Positions 34,112 to 44,669 are shown, counted from the first letter of the stretch. The stretch: DNA of 64,000 nt from Streptomyces sp. NRRL S-455 (GCF_000717875.1 NZ_JOCT01000004.1:372001-436000), one strand, 5' to 3'. Program-made: numbers and translations. The notes: generated from the letters alone by a model not told the origin.

Positions 34112-34625
34112 GGTGGGCGCCTCCCCTCATCCAGCGGGCGCCGAGCCGGGCCGTGAGCGCGCCGAGGGCGGCACCGGCCGCGACGTCCGAGGGGTAGTGG
34201 ACGCCGGCCACCAGCCGTGAGACGCACACCAGGGCGGCCAACGGGGGGACGGTGCGGGCCCCCAGGGCGCCGAAGGCGACGGCGGCGGCCGCGGCGGAGC
34301 TGGCGTGCGAGCTGGGGAAGGAGTGCCGGCCGACGGTGCGCACCAGGGGCTCGATGTGCGCGGGGCGTGGGCGGCGCACGACCCGCTTCACCCCCATGCT
34401 GACGAGGTGCGCCCCCGCGGTGAGGGCCGTGCCGCGCAGCCAGGCGCCGCGCCGCCGGCCGTCCAATGCGGCTCCGGCGAGTCCCGCCGCCAGCCACAGC
34501 GCGGCGTGCTCCCCCGCCCGGGACAGGGCGCGCGCGGCGCCGGCCACACGCGGGTCGGTGCCGCACTCCCTCAGCGCCGAAACGATCCGGTGGTCCATGT
34601 CGTGCAGGTCGTCGAGGTCGTCCAT
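34104..34625 (-). CDS. PAP2 phosphatase, decaprenylphosphoryl-5-phosphoribose phosphatase type
   Basis: The 173-residue protein carries the three PAP2 motifs: KRVVRRPRP, SFPSSH and RLVAGVHYPSDV, with the catalytic His residues in the last two. With about five membrane helices it resembles Rv3807c, which removes the 5-phosphate from decaprenyl-phosphoryl-phosphoribose. It is the first gene of the leftward unit and overlaps the UbiA gene. Assignment to that substrate rests on position rather than on unique residues. Confidence 0.85.
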   Translation of the reverse strand: MDDLDDLHDMDHRIVSALRECGTDPRVAGAARALSRAGEHAALWLAAGLAGAALDGRRRGAWLRGTALTAGAHLVSMGVKRVVRRPRPAHIEPLVRTVGRHSFPSSHASSAAAAAVAFGALGARTVPPLAALVCVSRLVAGVHYPSDVAAGAALGALTARLGARWMRGGAHHD

Positions 34626-34700
34626 GTGGACTCACTGTTCACGCCCGACCGCCCCGAATTCCGGCAATATTGGGCGACATCCCATTAATCACCCATTTCG

Positions 34701-34727
34701 GGGAGGAGTGCCATGTTCCCTGACTGA
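34701..34727 (+). other. four-codon mini-ORF with strong ribosome site upstream of dprE1
   Basis: GGGAGGAG at 34701-34708 precedes ATG TTC CCT GAC TGA at 34713-34727 at ideal spacing, 31 bp before dprE1. dprE1 itself has no convincing ribosome site. It may be a translated leader peptide, a re-initiation device, or the debris of an older start. Confidence 0.35.
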
Positions 34728-34758
34728 TCGCCCCTAGCAGGGCGATACGGTCACAGAC

Positions 34759-36141
34759 ATGTCTGCCGACACCGACTCCGCCCCGCACATCACGGGCCTG
34801 GACCACACCACCGTCACCGGCTGGGGCCGCACCGCCCCCAGCGCGGCCCGGCTGATCCGCCCGCGGACGTACGAGGAGGCCGCGGCGGCCGTCCGCGAGT
34901 GCGGGGCGCGCGGCGGCATCCCCCGGGGTCTGGGACGGGCGTACGGGGACGCGGCGCAGAACGCGGGCGGGGCCGTGCTCGACATGACGGGCCTGGACCG
35001 TGTCCACGCGATCGACGCCGACGGGGGCATCGTGCTGTGCGACGCGGGCGTCTCACTGCACCGGCTGATGGAGGTGCTGCTGCCGCTCGGCTGGTTCGTG
35101 CCGGTCACCCCCGGCACGCGCTACGTCACCGTCGGCGGGGCGATCGGCGCCGACATCCACGGCAAGAACCACCACGTCTCGGGCGCGTTCTCGCGGCACG
35201 TGCTCTCCCTCGAACTCCTCACCGCCGACGGCGAGATCCGCACAGTGGTCCCCGGCACGCCGCTCTTCGACGCGACGGCGGGCGGCATGGGGCTCACCGG
35301 AGTGATCCTCACCGCGACGATCCGGCTCCAGCCGGTCGGGACCGCGATGATGTCGGTCGACACCGAACGGGTGGCGGGCCTCGACGATCTGATGGCCCGG
35401 CTGGCGGCCACCGACCACCACTACCGCTACTCGGTCGCCTGGATCGACCTGCTGGCCCGGGGCGCCGCCACCGGCCGGGCGGTCCTCACCAGGGGTGACC
35501 ACGCTCCCCTGGACGCGCTCCCCGCGCGCATGCGGCGGGACCCGCTGTCCTTCCGCACCTCGCGCCTCCCCTCCGCCCCCGCCGTCCTGCCCGAGGGCCT
35601 GCTCAGCCGGACGACCGTGAGCCTCTTCAACGAACTCTGGTACCGCAAGGCACCCCGCGCGCGGTCCGGCCAACTCCAGCGGATCTCCGCCTTCTTCCAC
35701 CCCCTGGACGGCGTGCCCCACTGGAACCGGGTGTACGGCCGCGGCGGCTTCGTGCAGTACCAGTTCGTCGTCGGCCACGGCCAGGAGGAGGCCCTGCGCC
35801 GCGTCGTGCGCCGCATCTCCCGACGCCGCTGCCCGTCCTTCCTGGCCGTCCTCAAGCGCTTCGGGGAGTCGGACCCTGGCTGGCTGTCCTTCCCCGTGCC
35901 CGGCTGGACGCTGGCGCTGGACATCCCGGCGGGCCTGCCCGGGCTCGGCGCGTTCCTCGACGAACTCGACGAGGAGGTCGCCGCCGCGGGCGGACGCGTC
36001 TACCTCGCCAAGGACGCCCGGCTGCGCCCGGAGCTGCTCGCGGCGATGTACCCGCGGCTGGACGACTTCCGCGCGCTGCGCGCCGAGCTGGACCCGCGCG
36101 GGGTGTTCGTGTCCGACCTGGCCCGCCGCCTCCATCTCTAG
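34759..36141 (+). CDS. dprE1: decaprenylphospho-beta-D-ribofuranose 2-oxidase
   Basis: The 460-residue protein has an FAD-binding PCMH domain (GLGRAYGDAAQNAGG, VGGAIGADIHGKNHHVSGAF) and an ALO-type C-terminal domain ending with YLAKDARLRPE, MYPRLDDFR and FVSDLARRLHL, all characteristic of DprE1. It oxidises the 2-hydroxyl of decaprenyl-phosphoryl-ribose to the keto form, first half of the epimerisation to arabinose. It starts the rightward pair, divergent from the UbiA/PAP2 unit, with TACGGT ending 7 bases before the ATG and no ribosome site, so it may be leaderless. Confidence 0.93.
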   Translation: MSADTDSAPHITGLDHTTVTGWGRTAPSAARLIRPRTYEEAAAAVRECGARGGIPRGLGRAYGDAAQNAGGAVLDMTGLDRVHAIDADGGIVLCDAGVSLHRLMEVLLPLGWFVPVTPGTRYVTVGGAIGADIHGKNHHVSGAFSRHVLSLELLTADGEIRTVVPGTPLFDATAGGMGLTGVILTATIRLQPVGTAMMSVDTERVAGLDDLMARLAATDHHYRYSVAWIDLLARGAATGRAVLTRGDHAPLDALPARMRRDPLSFRTSRLPSAPAVLPEGLLSRTTVSLFNELWYRKAPRARSGQLQRISAFFHPLDGVPHWNRVYGRGGFVQYQFVVGHGQEEALRRVVRRISRRRCPSFLAVLKRFGESDPGWLSFPVPGWTLALDIPAGLPGLGAFLDELDEEVAAAGGRVYLAKDARLRPELLAAMYPRLDDFRALRAELDPRGVFVSDLARRLHL

Positions 36142-36160
36142 GCAACATCTAGGAGCTGTC

Positions 36161-36916
36161 ATGAAGGACGCCTTCGGCCTCCCCCAGTCCCTGCTCGTCC
36201 TCGGCGGTACCTCGGAGATCGCGCTGGCGACCGCCCGTCGGCTGATCGCCCGCCGCACCCGCACCATCTGGCTGGCGGGCCGTCCCTCGCCCGCCCTGGA
36301 AGAGGCCGCCGGGCAGCTGCGCCGGCTCGGGGCCGACGTGCACACCGTCGCCTTCGACGCGCTCGATCCCACCTCCCACGAGGCCGTGCTGGGCAAGGTG
36401 TTCGCCGAGGGCGACATCGACATGGTGCTGCTCGCGTTCGGGCTTCTGGGCGACCAGGCCCACGACGAGAGGGACCCGGAGGCGGCGGTGCGGGTCGCGC
36501 AGACCAACTACACCGGCGCGGTCTCGGCGGGCCTGGTGTGCGCCCGCGCGCTCCAGGCCCAGGGACACGGCTCCCTGGTCGTCATGTCCTCCGTCGCGGG
36601 CGAGCGGGCCCGCCGCGCCAACTTCATCTACGGCTCCAGCAAGGCCGGCCTCGACGCCTTCGCGCAGGGCCTGGGCGACGCGCTGCACGGCACCGGCGTG
36701 CACGTCATGGTCGTACGCCCCGGCTTCGTCCGGACCCGGATGACCGCGGGCCTGCCCGAGTCGCCGCTGGCGACCACGCCCGAGGCGGTCGCGGCGGCCG
36801 TGGAACTGGGGCTGCGGCGCCGCTCGGAGACGGTGTGGGTGCCGGGTGCTCTCCGCGTCGTGATGTCGGCGCTGCGGCACCTGCCGCGTGCGGTGTTCCG
36901 GCGGTTGCCGGTCTGA
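36161..36916 (+). CDS. dprE2: decaprenylphospho-beta-D-erythro-pentofuranosid-2-ulose 2-reductase
   Basis: The 251-residue short-chain dehydrogenase has the nucleotide-binding GGTSEIALATA near residue 15, catalytic Ser in VVMSSVAGE, and YGSSK. It reduces the keto intermediate from DprE1 to decaprenyl-phosphoryl-arabinose with NAD(P)H. It begins 19 bp after dprE1. Downstream there is a repeat-rich stretch and a convergent gene. Confidence 0.92.
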   Translation: MKDAFGLPQSLLVLGGTSEIALATARRLIARRTRTIWLAGRPSPALEEAAGQLRRLGADVHTVAFDALDPTSHEAVLGKVFAEGDIDMVLLAFGLLGDQAHDERDPEAAVRVAQTNYTGAVSAGLVCARALQAQGHGSLVVMSSVAGERARRANFIYGSSKAGLDAFAQGLGDALHGTGVHVMVVRPGFVRTRMTAGLPESPLATTPEAVAAAVELGLRRRSETVWVPGALRVVMSALRHLPRAVFRRLPV

Positions 36917-36959
36917 GCCGCGTGTGGCGTCGTGCCGGCGGGGATGCCTGGTCCGGCCC

Positions 36960-37380
36960 GCGCGGTGGGCCGGCGCCGGTGGTCCGGCTCGCGCGGTGGG
37001 CCGGCGCCGGTGGTCCGGCTCGCGCGGTGGGCCAGGGCCGGCGGTCCGGCCCACGCGGTGGTCCAGGGCCCGCGGTCCGACCCGCCCAGTGAGCCGATGG
37101 CCGGCGGTCCGGACAGCGCGATGGACCAGCACCGGCGGTCCGGCAACTCGCGGTCCCGCCCGCGCAGTGAGCCGATGGCCGACGGCCCGGACAACGCGGT
37201 GGTTCAGCGACCGTGGTCCGGCAACTGGCGGCCCTGGCCCGCGCAGTGGACCAGCGACCGTGGTCCGGCAACTGGCGGCACCGGCCCGCGCAGTGGACCA
37301 GCGACCGTGGTCCGGCAACTGGCGGCCCTGGCCCGCGCGGATGGGCCGGTGGCCGGCGGTCCGGACTGGGCGACGGTCCG
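36960..37380. repeat. degenerate tandem-repeat patch (31-bp and 47-bp periods)
   Basis: From 36960 a unit beginning GCGCGGTGGGCCGG recurs every 31 bp (36960, 36991, 37022, degenerate at 37053). From about 37200 a second unit containing GCAGTGGACCAGCGACCG recurs every 47 bp (37243, 37290, with a diverged one before). The two share CGGTGGTCCGGC-type cores, so all may derive from one motif. The patch fills the gap between the convergent dprE2 and 2H genes. Reading frames through it on both strands are long but low-complexity and have no ribosome site; I regard it as non-coding. Confidence 0.8.
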
Positions 37381-37406
37381 CTGCGCGGTGGCCCGGGCTG
37401 CGCGGG

Positions 37407-37985
37407 TCAGCGCGTGGGGACCGAGCCGCGCTCCACGTGACCGGCCTGGGGCGGGACGACCGAGCCGCCGAAGGGGAACTCGCGCAGTTTGCGCCACACG
37501 CCGTCGGCGCCCTGTTCGTAGAGGGCGAAGCCGGTGCAGGGCCACTGGGCCTCGTAACCGGCGAGCTCCTCGAAGGCGCGGTCCAGCGCCGCCTCGTCGA
37601 TGCCGTGGGCGACGGTGACGTGCGGGTGGTATGGGAACTGCAGTTCCCGTACGACCGGCCCGGCGGGGTCGCGGACCTGTTCCTGCAGCGTGGTGCAGGC
37701 CTCCGCCCCGGCGACGACCCGGACGAAGACGACCGGCGACACGGGCCGGAACGTACCGGTGCCGGACAGCCGCATCGGGAACGGCCGGGCTGCCGCGGCG
37801 ACCTCGGTCAGATGCGCCTCGACGGCCGGCAGGGCGGCCTCGTCGATCTCCGTCGGTGGCAGCAGGGTGACATGCGTGGGAATACCGTGAGCCGCGGCGT
37901 CGCCGAAGCCCGCGCGCAGCTGCTGAAGCCGGCTGCCGTGAGGCTCCGGGACCGCGATCGAGACACCGATCGTTACGGTCCCCAC
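37407..37985 (-). CDS. 2'-5' RNA ligase (2H phosphoesterase) family protein
   Basis: The 192-residue protein contains two His-x-Thr motifs, HVTLLPP (about residue 38) and HVTVAHG (about 121), the paired catalytic elements of 2H phosphoesterases, in a duplicated alpha/beta fold. Members act on 2',5' or cyclic phosphates of RNA or nucleotides; the substrate here is unknown. The GTG at 37985 has AGGAGA upstream. It is alone in its unit, followed by the tandem-repeat patch. Confidence 0.85.
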   Translation of the reverse strand: MGTVTIGVSIAVPEPHGSRLQQLRAGFGDAAAHGIPTHVTLLPPTEIDEAALPAVEAHLTEVAAAARPFPMRLSGTGTFRPVSPVVFVRVVAGAEACTTLQEQVRDPAGPVVRELQFPYHPHVTVAHGIDEAALDRAFEELAGYEAQWPCTGFALYEQGADGVWRKLREFPFGGSVVPPQAGHVERGSVPTR

Positions 37986-38127
37986 ATCGTCTCCTGTCGG
38001 TTCAGTTAGCGGGCCGCTGATACGACCACCCGGTTATCGACTGTACGACCACGACCCCGTTACAGGCAGGCGCAACCGAAGTGATGTACAGCGCTGTCCG
38101 GTGGTACGGCTGTGCGCGGGAGCGGGT

Positions 38128-39724
<1,597 letters not shown>

Positions 39725-39743
<19 letters not shown>

Positions 39744-40273
39744 GGGAGCGGCTGCTCGGTCCGGGGAGGGGCTCTGGCGTCGAGCCGCCACAGGCCTATC
39801 TGGCCTCGGCGCGGCGATTCACCGTCACCTGGATGGTGCATGACATCTCACCGTGGCGCGTGGACCAGGTCTTCTCCACGAGCGGGAGCGGGGATACGTG
39901 GATACACACGGCGGTGAACCTGCCCCGGGCGACGCATGGCTCCTGGCACCGTGCCGAGCGCTCCGACGAACTGGTCGATCTGTTGGAAGAGCTGGGCGTG
40001 AAGGGCAGGCCGGCCGACGGCACGGGGATCGTCGACGTCATGTCGCCGCCGTGGTCCACGGCAGGGCCGGAGGCGGCCTCCCCGGAGCCTGAGGCGGCCA
40101 CGGCTCGGGCCGAGGCGCCGACGGGGGACGACGGCACGGACTGGTGGTGGGCGCTGCCGGGCGCGGCGGGCGGGGCGGTGCTGGCGCTGGCGTTGCGGCC
40201 GTTCGCCGTGCGGATCCCGGTTCCCCGCCGGGAGCGGGCCGGGGAGCCGAAAAGGGAACTGCTCGATGGGTGA
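39725..40273 (+). pseudogene. N-terminally truncated membrane protein fused behind the broken sigma gene
   Basis: In the frame that ends at 40273 the sequence reads as protein from about 39725: LAARDGERLLGPG, then YLASARRFTVTWMVHDISPW, RSDELVDLLEELGV, a Pro/Ala/Glu spacer, and a membrane helix (WWWALPGAAGGAVLALALRP) before a basic tail. Its beginning is missing. It was probably the partner gene downstream of the sigma factor, perhaps an anti-sigma or signal protein. A GTG at 39833 could still start a shorter product. Confidence 0.6.
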
Positions 40274-40383
40274 GGCGGGGTGCGGGTGAAGGGAATGACC
40301 TACGGTGCTGCCACCAGCAAGAGCGTAGGGGCACGGCTGAGGCGGGTCCGGAGGGATCGGCGGCAGCCATGCCGTACGGCGCG

Positions 40384-40412
40384 CGGCGGCCCGGCGCGAA
40401 GCCGGACCGCCG
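40384..40412. terminator. hairpin between the sigma remnant and glyA
   Basis: CGGCGGCCCGGC (40384-40395) and GCCGGACCGCCG (40401-40412) pair with a single mismatch around a five-base loop. It lies in the convergent gap 40274-40508 and can end transcripts from either side, including glyA. I see no gene in the rest of this gap. Confidence 0.6.
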
Positions 40413-40508
40413 TCACGGGAAGTGGAGACACGGCACGAGCTGATCGATGTGGGTGCCAGGACGTCGGTGAGTGCGTCGAGGTGTCACCCGCGATGAGCCG
40501 TGTGGATC

Positions 40509-41957
40509 TCAGCCGAGGTCGATCTCGGGGTAGAGCGGGAAGCCCGCCACCAGGTCCGTCGCCCTGCGGGAGATCTCGTCGGCGATCTTCGCGTCGAGGA
40601 CGTGGGCCGCCTTGGAGGGGGCGCCCGACTTGGTCGTGCCCGGCTCGGTGGTGGTGAGGACGCGGTCGATCAGGCCGGCCACCTCGTCCATCTCGGCCGT
40701 GCCCAGGCCGCGGGTCGTCAGGGCGGGCGTGCCGATGCGGATGCCCGACGTGTACCAGGCGCCGTTCGGGTCGGCGGGGATGGCGTTGCGGTTGGTGACG
40801 ATGCCCGACTCGAGCAGGGCGGCCTCGGCCTGGCGGCCGGTGAGGCCGTAGGAGGAGGCGACGTCGATCAGGTTCAGGTGGTTGTCGGTGCCGCCCGTGA
40901 CCAGCGTCGCGCCGCGGCGCATCAGGCCCTCGGCGAGGGCGCGGGAGTTGTCGACGATGCGCTGGGCGTAGTCGCGGAAGGACTCCTGCCGGGCCTCCGC
41001 GAGGGCGACGGCCTTGGCTGCCATGACGTGCGGGAGCGGACCGCCGAGGACCATGGGGCAGCCGCGGTCGACCTGGTCCTTGAGGGAGTCGTCGCACAGG
41101 ACCATGCCGCCGCGGGGGCCGCGCAGCGACTTGTGGGTGGTCGTCGTCACGATCTGGGCGTGCGGGACCGGGTCGAAGTCGCCGGTGAGGACCTTGCCCG
41201 CGACGAGGCCGGCGAAGTGCGCCATGTCGACCATGAGCGTGGCGCCGACCTCGTCGGCGATCTCGCGCATGATCCGGAAGTTCACCAGCCGGGGGTAGGC
41301 CGAGTAGCCCGCGACGATGATCAGCGGCTTGAACTCGCGGGCCTGGGCGCGCAGGGCCTCGTAGTCGATGAGGCCGGTGGCCGGGTCGGTGCCGTAGGAG
41401 CGCTGGTCGAACATCTTGCCGGAGATGTTCGGGCGGAAGCCGTGGGTGAGGTGGCCGCCGGCGTCCAGGGACATGCCGAGCATGCGCTGGTTGCCGAAGG
41501 CCTGGCGCAGCTCGGCCCAGTCGGCCTCGGTCAGGTCGTTGATCTGGCGGACGCCGGTCTTCTCCAGGAAGGGCACCTCGACGCGGGCACCGAGGACGGC
41601 CCAGAAGGCGACGAGGTTGGCGTCGATGCCGGAGTGCGGCTGGACGTAGGCGTGGCGGGCGCCGAAGAGCTCCTTGGCGTGCTCGGCGGCCAGGGACTCG
41701 ACGGTGTCGACGTTGCGGCAGCCGGCGTAGAAGCGGCGGCCGATGGTGCCCTCGGCGTACTTGTCGCTGAACCAGTTGCCCATCGCCAGGAGCGTGGCCG
41801 GGGAGGCGTAGTTCTCGGAGGCGATCAGCTTGAGCATCTCGCGCTGGTCGGCGACCTCCTGGCCGATGGCGTCCGCTACGCGGGGTTCCACGGCGCGGAT
41901 GACGTCGAGGGCGGCGCGGTAGGCGGTGGAAGCGGTGGAGAGGGGCTCGGCTGACAT
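40509..41957 (-). CDS. glyA: serine hydroxymethyltransferase
   Basis: The 482-residue protein has SHMT signatures: [38 protein letters not shown], and the PLP-lysine motif [14 protein letters not shown]. It converts serine and tetrahydrofolate to glycine and methylene-THF. It is longer than standard SHMT (about 420) because of an insert around residues 135-215 ([12 protein letters not shown] ... [12 protein letters not shown]), as in a known actinobacterial subgroup. ATG 41957 is chosen; a ZTP riboswitch lies in the leader, so one-carbon shortage should raise expression. Confidence 0.95.
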   Translation of the reverse strand: MSAEPLSTASTAYRAALDVIRAVEPRVADAIGQEVADQREMLKLIASENYASPATLLAMGNWFSDKYAEGTIGRRFYAGCRNVDTVESLAAEHAKELFGARHAYVQPHSGIDANLVAFWAVLGARVEVPFLEKTGVRQINDLTEADWAELRQAFGNQRMLGMSLDAGGHLTHGFRPNISGKMFDQRSYGTDPATGLIDYEALRAQAREFKPLIIVAGYSAYPRLVNFRIMREIADEVGATLMVDMAHFAGLVAGKVLTGDFDPVPHAQIVTTTTHKSLRGPRGGMVLCDDSLKDQVDRGCPMVLGGPLPHVMAAKAVALAEARQESFRDYAQRIVDNSRALAEGLMRRGATLVTGGTDNHLNLIDVASSYGLTGRQAEAALLESGIVTNRNAIPADPNGAWYTSGIRIGTPALTTRGLGTAEMDEVAGLIDRVLTTTEPGTTKSGAPSKAAHVLDAKIADEISRRATDLVAGFPLYPEIDLG

Positions 41958-41998
41958 GATGGTGGACCTCCGGACGTTGTGTTCAGCGTTCACGGTAC

Positions 41999-42094
41999 GG
42001 CCCAGGCGCACGGCACGGTTCCGGTCCCCGGGGGTTCGACCGGGTCCGGGGGCCGCTCCCCGATGGTTTGTCCATCCCAGCGCGCCAGTCACGG
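41999..42094 (-). ncRNA. ZTP (pfl) riboswitch in the glyA leader
   Basis: Read on the minus strand the leader has the ZTP hallmarks in order: GTGACTGGCGCGCTGGGATG, then AACCATCGGGGAGC, a variable GC-rich linker, and CCGTGCGCCTGGGCC. The conserved cores UGGCGC, CGGGGAGC and CGCCUGGGC match the pfl motif that senses ZTP/ZMP, an alarm for low 10-formyl-THF. It ends about 40 bases before the glyA start. Riboswitches of this class in front of glyA are established in actinobacteria. Confidence 0.9.
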
Positions 42095-42132
42095 CCCGTG
42101 GGCAGCCTACCGGACTGTGTGTGCGGGTCTCG

Positions 42133-42166
42133 TTGTGGCTGATCGCGCAGTTCCCCGCGCCCCTGC
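42133..42166. repeat. copy of a common Streptomyces extragenic repeat (GCGCGGGGAACTGCGCG type)
   Basis: On the minus strand the stretch reads GGGGCGCGGGGAACTGCGCG followed by ATCAGCCACAAC, a sequence I recognise as occurring at many gene ends in streptomycete chromosomes. It can fold (GCGCG ... CGCGC) and lies 24-57 bp upstream of the glyA riboswitch gap and just before the end of the leftward gene at 42190, so it likely terminates that transcript. Confidence 0.6.
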
Positions 42167-42189
42167 CAGGGCGTCGGCCCCAGGCCCGT

Positions 42190-43365
42190 CTAAAGGATCA
42201 CGTGAGGCAGGAAACGGGCGTACTCGTCGGTGATCAGGCCTGAGCTCTCCCGGATGCCCAGGCCCGCCGACTCGTTCTCCACCACCCATGCGCCGAGGAC
42301 CACGCGGTTGCCGTCGAAGTCGGGGAGCGGGGCCAGCTGCTGGTAGCAGCAGGGCTCGTCGCGCACCGCCGGGGCGGATCCGGGCTCGTGGATCGTGACG
42401 CCCGCCCCCTCTCGGCCGAGGAGGGGCTTGGCGACCCAGGCCGGCAGGTCACGGGGGCCGTCCAGGTAGGCCGGGAGGAGGTTCGGGTGGTCGGGGTACA
42501 GCTCCCAGAGGATCGCCAGCAGCGCCTTGTTGCTGAGGAGCATCTTCCAGGCCGGTTCTATCCACAGGGTGGAGCCGGTGCCGCCGCCGTTGTCGAGGGT
42601 GTCGAGGACGTGGTCGGCGAAGCGGTCGGTGGTGAGCCATTCCCACGGGTACAGCTTGAAGATGCTGCGGATGAAGCGGAGGCGGTTGTCGACGAAGCGG
42701 CCGGAGAGGCGGTCCCAGCCGATCTCCTCCATGGAGATCCAGTCGGTGGCCAGGCCTGCCTGCTCGGCGGTCTCCTTCAGGTAGGCGACCGTCATGAGGT
42801 CCTCGCCGAGTTCGTCGGCGGAGGAGTACGCGAAGTACAGGGGGCTGCTGGGCGGGAGGAGGGCGGCCTGTTTGCGCCAGGCGTCCATGAGGCGTTCGTG
42901 GAGGGAGTTCCACTGGTCGGCGCCGGGGAAGCGCTCCTCCATCCAGAACCACTGGGGAGAGGCGGCCTCCACCAGTGAGGTGGGGGTGTCGGCGTTGTAC
43001 TCCAGGAGTTTGGCGGGGCCGGTGCCGTCGTAGCGGAGGTCGAAGCGGCCGTAGACGGAGGGGAGTTCGGCGCGCCGGTGCCAGGACTCGGCGACCGCCC
43101 GGGCCACGCGGGGGTCGGTGATGCCCAGGTCCGCGAAACGGTCCTCCGAGACGATGTGCTCGGCCGCCGCCAGGCACATGCGGTGGAGTTCCTCGACGAC
43201 CTCTTCCAGCGCCTCGATCTCAGGAAGGGAGAAGACGTAGTACGCGCTCTCGTCCCAGTAGGGGCGCAGGGAGCCGTCGGGATAGCGGGTGAGGGGGTAG
43301 ATCAGGCCCTGTTCCTCGACGGTCTGCTGCCAGCCGGGGCGGGGCTCCATGGTGCGGCGTTCCAT
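42190..43365 (-). CDS. glutathionylspermidine synthase-like ATP-grasp protein
   Basis: The 391-residue protein matches the GSP_synth family: [47 protein letters not shown], and a C-terminal ATP-grasp part ([33 protein letters not shown]). The family forms amide bonds between an amine and a carboxylate; actinobacteria do not make glutathione, so the real substrates are unknown. ATG 43365 is used, with a second ATG five codons in. It lies 15 bp after a lipoprotein gene and should be co-transcribed with it. Confidence 0.85.
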   Translation of the reverse strand: MERRTMEPRPGWQQTVEEQGLIYPLTRYPDGSLRPYWDESAYYVFSLPEIEALEEVVEELHRMCLAAAEHIVSEDRFADLGITDPRVARAVAESWHRRAELPSVYGRFDLRYDGTGPAKLLEYNADTPTSLVEAASPQWFWMEERFPGADQWNSLHERLMDAWRKQAALLPPSSPLYFAYSSADELGEDLMTVAYLKETAEQAGLATDWISMEEIGWDRLSGRFVDNRLRFIRSIFKLYPWEWLTTDRFADHVLDTLDNGGGTGSTLWIEPAWKMLLSNKALLAILWELYPDHPNLLPAYLDGPRDLPAWVAKPLLGREGAGVTIHEPGSAPAVRDEPCCYQQLAPLPDFDGNRVVLGAWVVENESAGLGIRESSGLITDEYARFLPHVIL

Positions 43366-43380
43366 GTCCGTCCGGCCCGG

Positions 43381-43731
43381 TCAGCCGCCGCCGCTGCCGG
43401 AGCCCGAGCAGCCGAAGCCGCCCCGGTCGACGGCCTCGCTGCGGCTGAAGGTGCCGTCGTCGGCCCAGCCCCCGCTGACGTCGGCGTCGTAGTACCAGTC
43501 GGCGTCCGTGACCTTGGTCTTGCCGGTCTTGCGGTTCTTGCCGGCGGAGGAGGTGCCCGGCTTGCAGTTCTTGTCGGCGACGATCTTGTAGCCGTTGATG
43601 TAGTCGTAGCTGTCCCGGTCCACACAACGGCGGTCAGGGTCGGAGCCGCACGCGGAGAGGGCCGCCGCGAGCACGCCCATGCCGCCCAGCACCACCGTGC
43701 TCGAGCGCAGCCGTCGCCGTGTTTCCGCCAT
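43381..43731 (-). CDS. small secreted lipoprotein
   Basis: The 116-residue protein has a lipoprotein signal with lipobox LSAC at about residues 25-28, then a short globular part with four further Cys (RRCVDRDSY, NCKPG, GFGCSG) and a Gly/Ser-rich tail. The DxDSY...NGYKIVADKNC segment is seen in small streptomycete lipoproteins next to GSP_synth-like genes. Its function is unknown; the conserved pairing suggests both proteins work on the same envelope component. Confidence 0.8.
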   Translation of the reverse strand: MAETRRRLRSSTVVLGGMGVLAAALSACGSDPDRRCVDRDSYDYINGYKIVADKNCKPGTSSAGKNRKTGKTKVTDADWYYDADVSGGWADDGTFSRSEAVDRGGFGCSGSGSGGG

Positions 43732-44060
43732 GTCCGTGTCTCCCCCGGGTGGTTGCTGTCATGTACTGCCGAGCGGCCAGCCTAGAGACCGGTGTGAGAA
43801 CGCGCGCACCGCCCCCCGTCGATGAACGATCCCATGCCGTCTTTTTGTGCTCTTTGGTGGGGCATGCGCCCTTGGCGCCGGGGCCTGGCGGGCGTACCCG
43901 CCGGCCGGTGGGCGCCGGTGGAGTCGTCGCAGGACAGCGCGGCCGCACCATGGCGAGTGGAAGTGCTTTCCCGGTCGGCGAAGGCCTTCACCTTCCGGGC
44001 CACCCGAAAAATGTTTGTTGAATCGTGAACGCGCGGCGAGCGCTTTCCGTAAGGGACGGC
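43732..44060. other. 330-bp divergent intergenic region before the pab operon
   Basis: No gene is supported here. The left end holds the promoter of the lipoprotein gene. The right end is AT-richer (about 44000-44030), as expected for promoter DNA of the rightward operon. A GTG at 44025 is in frame with the ABM-domain gene but has no ribosome site. No strong inverted repeat was seen. Confidence 0.5.
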
Positions 44061-44639
44061 GTGGCCAGTAATCCCGTCACGGTCACCGTGGCCTATCGCG
44101 TGACACCGGGCCGCGCGGCCGACTTCCATTCCTGGGGGTGGGCCATGCTGGGCGCGACCGCGCGTCAACCGGGGTTTCTGGGGGGTGGGGTGCTTGTCGA
44201 CGGAGGGGCGGAGTGGCATGTCGTCTATCGCTTCTCCAGCGAGGGTTCGGCCCTGGCTTGGGAGAAATCGCATTTCCGGGCACAGTGGGACGCCCGGCTG
44301 GAGGGGATCGCCCGGGAAGCGGAACGCAGGAGGGTGCCGGGCGCCCGGGCCTGGTTCGACGCGCAGACGCTGACACCGGCGCCGCCGGCTCCGCCGTCGA
44401 AATGGAAATTGTGGTTCGTGAATATGAGCGCGGTCTTTCCGCCGGTGCTCCTGTTCAATCTGACGGTGCTTCCCTATCTGGGTGACCTCAATGCACTGAT
44501 TCGGACGCTGTTGTTGTGTCTGTGCGTGACGGCCCTTGTGACCTGGATTCTCATGCCTCGGCTCCAGCGTTTCTTCAGGAAATGGCTGTATCCGCCACTC
44601 CAGGCACTCCGCGGTCGGCACAAACGCCGGGCCACATAG
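44061..44639 (+). CDS. ABM-domain protein with C-terminal membrane helices
   Basis: The 192-residue protein starts with an antibiotic-biosynthesis-monooxygenase (dimeric alpha/beta barrel) domain (VTVTVAYRVTPGRAADFHSW ... WHVVYRFSSEGSALAWEKS) and ends with two membrane helices (about 113-135 and 142-162) and a basic tail. ABM domains oxidise or bind small aromatic molecules; in this membrane-bound subgroup the activity is not established. GTG 44061 has AAGGGA upstream. It precedes pabAB by 30 bp, so it probably opens that operon. GC at third positions is lower than in its neighbours. Confidence 0.72.
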   Translation: MASNPVTVTVAYRVTPGRAADFHSWGWAMLGATARQPGFLGGGVLVDGGAEWHVVYRFSSEGSALAWEKSHFRAQWDARLEGIAREAERRRVPGARAWFDAQTLTPAPPAPPSKWKLWFVNMSAVFPPVLLFNLTVLPYLGDLNALIRTLLLCLCVTALVTWILMPRLQRFFRKWLYPPLQALRGRHKRRAT

Positions 44640-44669
44640 GCCCGCGAACGAACAGAGGGAGGTGGGCGG

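Noticed and set aside
36960..37380. CRISPR-like array
   Set aside because: The units are contiguous and degenerate with no unique spacers, and no cas genes are present.
37407..38009. Plus-strand protein running through the repeats into the 2H gene
   Set aside because: It is low-complexity in the repeats and antisense to a gene with both 2H motifs.
42133..42166. A regulatory element specific to glyA
   Set aside because: The sequence is a copy of a repeat seen at many streptomycete gene ends, so it says little about glyA.
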